64,000 bases of DNA, from assembly GCA_963555705.1 (NCBI GenBank), contig OY743174.1:60906234-60970233 (forward strand). Direction: 5' to 3'. This stretch comes from Ligustrum vulgare. Lineage: Eukaryota > Streptophyta > Magnoliopsida > Lamiales > Oleaceae. Position 1 is the stretch's first letter. Each line of letters opens with the position of its first letter. The notes under the pieces were generated by a model. It searched no databases. It was not told the DNA's origin and saw nothing but the letters and a program-made list of their open reading frames with translations. Both the position numbers and the translations under genes were made by a program. Below are positions 58,622 through 64,000 of this stretch, piece by piece.

Positions 58622-60289
58622 GCTTATTGCTAGTCTCTAGCAATTCAAGGGAATTAAAAACATGACTAGCTCAATGAAAAACTTCAATTGTAAAGTCAAG
58701 AATGAATTTAGATGGTCGAGCACATCAACTTCGCAAAATCAAGAGATCAACCATTATATTCAAATTAATCCATAAAAACATTCCCAAAATTGTGTGTCTG
58801 TGTGTGTGTGTTTTAAGCCGATCCATCAAACCACTAACCTCAACACATACAGTGTTGAGTACTCACTCAAGCTAAGCATAAACTACATATACTCACTGGT
58901 ATGTGTATTTTTGTTTCTGAACTGGTTAGGGGGTCACTCATGGAGTTTGAAAATTGATCACTCGAGCATTCAATAAAGGCCATATAAATGTGGATGGCAG
59001 CAATGCAAATATTGACCTCATGAAAAGCTCACGGCCATTGGGACTCAACCGTTCTTACCACAAGCAACTTAAGATCAAAATGTCAATATCAATGTATTAT
59101 GATGGTGTTATCAAGGGAACTGATAAGAAGTGGTGGAAGAAAAAATTTACATGTTCCAATGATAATAGTAGAATAATAAATTCCAATGGAAGTATAAGTC
59201 TCAATGGTAGCATTTTTTTTTTTTTTTTTTTAATAGAATAAGGAAATAAAAGAAGTAAGTAGAGTTTGAGGACTTCCAAAATATAAGTAAGGATAATAAT
59301 TTTCACTTTTAATCACACTTCAAGCTTACTTTCTTCTTCACATTCTTTACTTTCTCTTCAATACGTCTCCCTTTTCTTTCTTTCTTTCTTTTTTCTTTTT
59401 TTCTTTTTTTTTTTTTTTTTTTTGAAACTAAAATCCTCTCAAATAATTCTTCAACATTCTCCTCTAGTCTTAATGACTGTCAAATACTTTCTAACTCCAC
59501 TTTTCTTTCTTTTCATGCTCTGAACATTTTTTTTTTCTCAAATATGGAGCAAAAAATAATCATCCTCACTTATACTTGAAAGTAGAAACAAGGTTACGTA
59601 TTTATGGAAGCAATGTCTGGATGTAATGTCATCTTTAATGTGAAATAGATGAAATGGATTTGTGGATATGAAGGGATTTGTGATGAGAAGAGAAGATGAT
59701 ACGGTTAGCTTCAAAGGATCAATTTTTTTATTTGACATTGACCTTCATCGTTTCTTAAGTATAAACCACCAACAATCCACAATCCGTGTAATGATGCCCA
59801 ATGGAAGTAGCAATATCAAACAAGGGCAGTATAAGAAAACTACAAATCACTCAACTCTCATGATGAACAAATAAAATTACTTAAACTTGAGAGAGCTCTA
59901 GTTGTATATGTTGACTATCCATCTTACCACAAGGCTTAAATTCGTGCATAAAAATTTTTTAGGAGGGAGGTCTTTACAGAATAACAAAGATATAATTCAA
60001 GACTCAAGATGTACTCAATTTTATGCTCAACGATCACAAAGAATTCTCTCCCCCCAACTAAAATCAGGCATTGTCCTCAATGACTCAAAGAGAAGAAAAA
60101 TGAACAGTGATTAATAGACACGACTCAAAATTAAATCAAGTTAAAGGAGAAGAGTGTACCTGAGAGGAGGCCTATGCACATGAGAAATTATTCGAGAATG
60201 AAAAACTAAAAAAAAATGAAGAAAAGAATAAAATATGCAAAAAGAAAAGAAAATATATACATAATAATAAAAGTTAGTTCCCAAGAAAA
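58622..60289 (-). other. 3' untranslated region of the Athila-like element
   Basis: About 1.7 kb lies between the end of integrase and the polypurine tract. It holds several T-runs (59213-59231, 59408-59423) and GAAAGAAAAG-type tracts but no open frame that I can support. An env-like gene, sometimes found here in Athila elements, is not recognisable. Confidence 0.55.
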
Positions 60290-61497
60290 TCAGCAGCTGG
60301 AATCACGGTCCAGCAGAGGTAGTTCATTAACTTCAGCAGAAAAATTTTCTAAAAATGGTTTCAAACGTTGTCCATTAACTTTAAAAATAGTACCAGTTTT
60401 TGGATCCAAGATTTCAACCGCTCCATAAGGATAAACGGTTTGCACAATGTAAGGACTAATCCATTTAGTTCTGAACTTACTAGGAAAGAGATGAAGCTTA
60501 GAGTCATATAGCAATATTTTTTGAGTAGGAAAAAATGATTTTCTAAAAATTTTCTTATCATGAAAAACTTTCATTTTCTCTTTTGAAATTTTTGCATTCT
60601 CATATGCTTCCAAACGTAATTCATCTAACTCATTCAATTTCAATTTCCTAAATTCACCAGCTTGATCTAAATCAAAGTTGAGTGTTTTGATTGCCCAATA
60701 AGCTTTATGTTCAATTTCAACCGGCAAGTGACAAGGTTTACCAAATACAATTCTATAAGGAGACATTCCAAGAACAGTTTTAAAAGCAGTCCTATAGGCC
60801 CATAAAGCATCATACAATTTTATAGCCCAATCTTTTCTATTTGGATTCACTATTTTTGTCAAAATGCCTTTAATTTCCCGGTTGGCTAGTTCATTTTGAC
60901 CATTAGTTTGAGGGTGGTAGGGAGTGGAAATCTTATGCCTAACGCCATATTTCTTAAACAAGGTTTCAAAAGGTTTATTACAAAAATGTGTTCCTCCATC
61001 GCTAATTATGGCCTTAGGCATACCGAACCTAGAAAAAATATGTTCTTTCAAAAATTTGATCACAACTTTATGGTCATTTGTCCTACATGGAATAGCCTCT
61101 ACCCATTTTGACACATAATCAACAGCAACTAATATATATAAATATCCAAAAGAAGGGGGAAAATGACCCATAAAATCTAATCCTCAACAATCAAAAATTT
61201 CAAGAACAAGGATTGGAGCTAATGGCATCATATTCCTATGGCTGAGACTACCAAGTTTCTGACATGCTTCACAATTTTTACAAAATGTATGAGCATCCTT
61301 AAACAAACTAGGCCAATAAAAACCACATTGAAGTACCTTAGCAGCTGTTTTCTGCGAAGAGAAATGGCCTCCGCAAGCATGAGAATGACAGAAAGTAAGA
61401 ATTTGTTACATCTCATCATCAGGAACACATCTTCAGATAATCTGATCAGCACAATATTTAAATAAATACGGATCATCATAGAAGAAGTTCCTTGCAA
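60290..61497 (-). pseudogene. Integrase domain of Athila-like element
   Basis: The zinc-binding part is at 61400-61260 (HSHACGGHF ... CKNCEACQKLG). The catalytic core follows, with Asp in [12 protein letters not shown], Asp in [11 protein letters not shown] and Glu in [13 protein letters not shown], the DDE triad. The C-terminal part includes [13 protein letters not shown] and the GPF-like [18 protein letters not shown]. The core is open over 293 codons (60290-61171). In-frame stops occur at about 61190 (expected Trp) and about 61407. Confidence 0.85.
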
Positions 61498-62335
61498 TAG
61501 CTTTCATTCTCATTTTGTCTTGGACACTCCAATTTGAAGGCATATGACCTGTAACCAGATAATTAACCAAGTCAGCAAACCATAGAACAATATTCAAGCT
61601 AAATAAATGTTCATCGGGAAATGAATCATTTAAAGGGTGAGAAACTTTTGAATTTTCAGAATTTAATCTGGATAAATGATCAGCGACAACATTTTCCACC
61701 CCTTTTTTATCCTTAATTGTGATGTCAAATTCCTGCAATAACAAAATCCATCGAATGAGTCTAGGTTTAGCATCTTTCTTTGTGAACAAATATTTAAGAG
61801 CAGAATGATCAGTAAAGATAGTAACAAGGGTCCCAATAAAATAAGTTCGAAATTTTTCCAGTGCAAAAACTATTGCTAGCAGCTCTTTTTCGGTAGTTGT
61901 GTAATTCAATTGAGCTTGATTCAAATTTCTGCTAGCATAATAGATTACATAAGGTTCCTTACCTTTCCTCTGGCCAAGCACTGCTCCTACACCTATGTCA
62001 CTTGCATCACACATTAATTCAAAAGGTAGAGACCAGTCAGGTGATCTAACTATGGGTGCAGTAGTGAGTGCCTTTTTTAAATGTTCAAAAGCAGCAGTGC
62101 ATTCATTAGTCCAAACAAACTTTGTATCATGCATCAAAAGTGTAGTCAAATTTTTTGCTATGACACTAAAGTCTTTTATGAACCTCCTATAAAAACCTGC
62201 ATGGCCTAAATATGATCGAACGTCTTTTACAGTTGAAGGAATAGGCAACCTAGAAATTGAATCTACTTTTGCCTTATCTACTTCCATACCTTTAGCAGAA
62301 ATTATATGACCTAAAATAATTCCTCTTGTAACCAT
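61433..62335 (-). pseudogene. RNase H domain of Athila-like element
   Basis: A 300-codon open frame contains the RT thumb/connection (GHIISAKGMEVDKAKVDSI, LGHAGFYRRFI). RNase H follows, with FELMCDASDIGVGAVLGQR, TTTEKELLAIVFALEKFR and IFTDHSALKYL, including the expected acidic residues. It is in frame with the upstream RT remnant apart from the breaks described there. Confidence 0.87.
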
Positions 62336-63218
62336 GAAATGACATTTCTCTCAATTAAGGAGAAGTTACTTATCTTCACACCTGCATAAAACAACTTCCA
62401 AATTTGTTAGGCAATCATCAAATGAATCACCATACACTGAGAAATCATCCATAAATACTTCCAAAAAGTTTTCTATCATGTCACTGAATATGCTAAGCAT
62501 GCATCTTTGAAAGGTTGCTGGGGCATTACAAAGACCAAAAGGCATTCTTTTAAAAGCAAACGTTCCAAAAGGGCAAGTAAAAGTAGTTTTTTTTTGTCTT
62601 CTAATGCTATTTTAATTTGATGTAGCCTGAAAAACCATCCAAGAAACAATAGAATGAATGTCCAGCAACTCTTTCTAACACTTGATCCAAAAATGGAAAA
62701 GGAAAGTGGTCTTTTCTGGTCATGGAATTCAATTTCCTATAATCTATGCACATTCTCCAACTAGTGGGTACTCTTTTAGTTATCATTTCCTCCTGTTCAT
62801 TTTCAACAACAGTAACCCCAGTTTTCTTAGGAACTACTTGAGTAGGACTTACCCACTTGCTGTTTGCAATAGGATAAATAATATCTGCATCAAGTAATTT
62901 CAAAATTTCATTTTTAACAACCTCTTTCATGTTAGGGTTTAGCCTTCTTTGAGATTCCCTGGAAGGATTAGCATTCTCTTCTAGGAAAATTCTATGAGTG
63001 CACACTAAAGGACTAATTCCCTTAATATCTGCTATAGTCCAACCTATTGCAGATCTATGATCATTCAACACTTTCAACAACATATTTTCCTGCTCACAAG
63101 TAAGAGTAGAAGAGATTACCACAGGGTATGATTCATTAGGTCCCAAGAATGCATACTTTAGTTCTGATGGAAGAGGTTTAAGCTCCAAAGTTGGCATCTT
63201 TTCTACTGATGTTTGCAT
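62336..63218 (-). pseudogene. Reverse transcriptase of Athila-like element
   Basis: The N-terminal part (63218-62607) contains WVSPTQVVPKKTG, WRMCIDYRKLN and FPFLDQVLERVAGH and is open. Near 62605 a base is missing and a run of A near 62590 shifts the frame again. The centre then reads CPFGTFAFKRMPFGLCNAP and FMDDFSVYG, the catalytic YxDD motif as FMDD. Two stops follow at about 62370 and 62353, one of them a TGA where the family has Trp. Confidence 0.85.
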
Positions 63219-63257
63219 GGGTGTCTGGCTGACATTTAGAGGCTCAATGTTTTTCTG

Positions 63258-64000
63258 TCAAGCTCTTATAGATGCTATTGTTACACTTTTTGAAGAGTCT
63301 TGAGTGTTGTATAATTCGAGATTCTGCTCAAGTTGCTCATCAAGATCTTCTAACTCAATTAGCAGCTCTTCCAACATATTAACTTCCTCCACTTCATCAA
63401 AATCTTTTGGTTGCCTACAAGCATTGAAAATGTTAAGCTCCAAAGACATATTTCCAAAAGTCAACTTTAAAATACCACTCCTACAATTTATTAAAGCATT
63501 TGAAGTTGCAAGAAATGGTCTACCAAGAATAACAGGGATTTGAGGAGAAGTTTTATGTGTACTTTGAACATCAATAACAACAAAATCAATTGGGTAATAG
63601 AATTTATCGACTTGAACCAAAACATCCTCAATTATCCCTCTAGGCATCTTAACAGATCTATCTGCTAATTGTAAAATCATGGAGGTAGGTTTAAGTTCAC
63701 CGAGACCAAGTTGTGTATACACACTAAAGGGCAAAAGATTTACACTTGAACCTAAATCTAGCAATGCATGACCAATACGAGTGGTTCCTATCATACAAGC
63801 AATGGTTGGAGAACCAGGATCTTTAAATTTTTGAGGAGTTTGGCATTGTATGATAGAACTCACTTGTTCATTCAAAAAGGCTTTATTCTTGACGGCTAGC
63901 TTCCTTTTCACTGTACACAAATCCTTAAGAAATTTAGCATAGGCAGGGACTTGTTGAATTGCATCTAATAGAGGAATATTTATCCTAACTTGCTTAAAAA
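63258..64000 (-). pseudogene. Aspartic protease region of Athila-like element (runs off window)
   Basis: The frame is open from the window edge to a TGA at 63257. The retropepsin motif is ALLDLGSSVNLLP, typical of the Athila/Tat branch, followed by LADRSVKMPRGIIEDVLV and VILGRPFLATSNALINC. An acidic linker leads into the RT part in the same frame, separated only by the TGA stop. Gag and the 5' LTR lie beyond the window. Confidence 0.85.

Noticed and set aside
58622..60289. Env-like gene downstream of the Athila-like integrase
   Set aside because: No long open frame, signal peptide or transmembrane segment could be seen in this interval.

Overview
This is a window of plant nuclear DNA, almost certainly from a eudicot. 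It is AT-rich and repeat-dense, with no operons, rRNA or tRNA. The elements recognised are plant types: Ty1/Copia, Ty3/Gypsy (Athila/Tat-like and chromovirus-like LTRs), CACTA/En-Spm, MULE and MITEs. No clearly intact host gene is present. The species was not identified.

Layout. (1) 1-9384: a block shared with 50608-54060. The left copy is interrupted at 2288-6804 by an internally deleted Copia remnant, which in turn carries a 2.7 kb solo LTR (3282-6000, TSD TAAAT). (2) 9385-38000: four head-to-tail but unequal units that begin near 9385, 19114, 26136 and 32446. Each carries a minus-strand piece of a SNF2 ATPase pseudogene that most resembles CLASSY (CLSY), the plant chromatin-remodeller family of RNA-directed DNA methylation. 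The units also carry an unidentified host-gene exon set, several MITE-like insertions and two copies of a gag-bearing, pol-deleted Gypsy element (16215-19112 and 23224-26134). One unit is split by a 2.75 kb solo LTR (26973-29721, TSD TTTAC) and another by a 1.3 kb solo LTR (34044-35355, TSD GTACG). (3) 37968-50362: a mosaic of DNA transposons. It contains a CACTA left terminus with a subterminal repeat array, a nearly intact Transposase_24-type gene (minus strand), an opposite-strand Ulp1-like cysteine peptidase gene, a MULE transposase C-terminus, a solo Copia LTR (47155-47665, TSD CATAG) and a truncated second CACTA right end. (4) 50608-54060: the second copy of the left block. (5) 54100-56600: CACTA-type debris with a second Transposase_24-like pseudogene on the plus strand. 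(6) 56913-64000: the 3' part of an Athila-like Gypsy element on the minus strand (LTR, polypurine tract, integrase, RNase H, reverse transcriptase, protease), which runs off the right edge.

Function. The genes do not form one pathway. The window is best read as a heterochromatic region built by tandem duplication of a decaying CLSY-like locus plus nested transposon insertion. Paralogous copies supply empty sites for several insertions, so boundaries and target duplications can be read directly. Transposon stop codons are largely of the type expected from cytosine deamination. The most unusual points are the amplified CLSY pseudogene, with one substitution in the DEGH motif shared by the copies, and the CACTA remnant that pairs a nearly intact accessory gene with a Ulp1-like peptidase. 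No computation was run: family names rest on motif recognition by eye, and identities between copies were judged visually.
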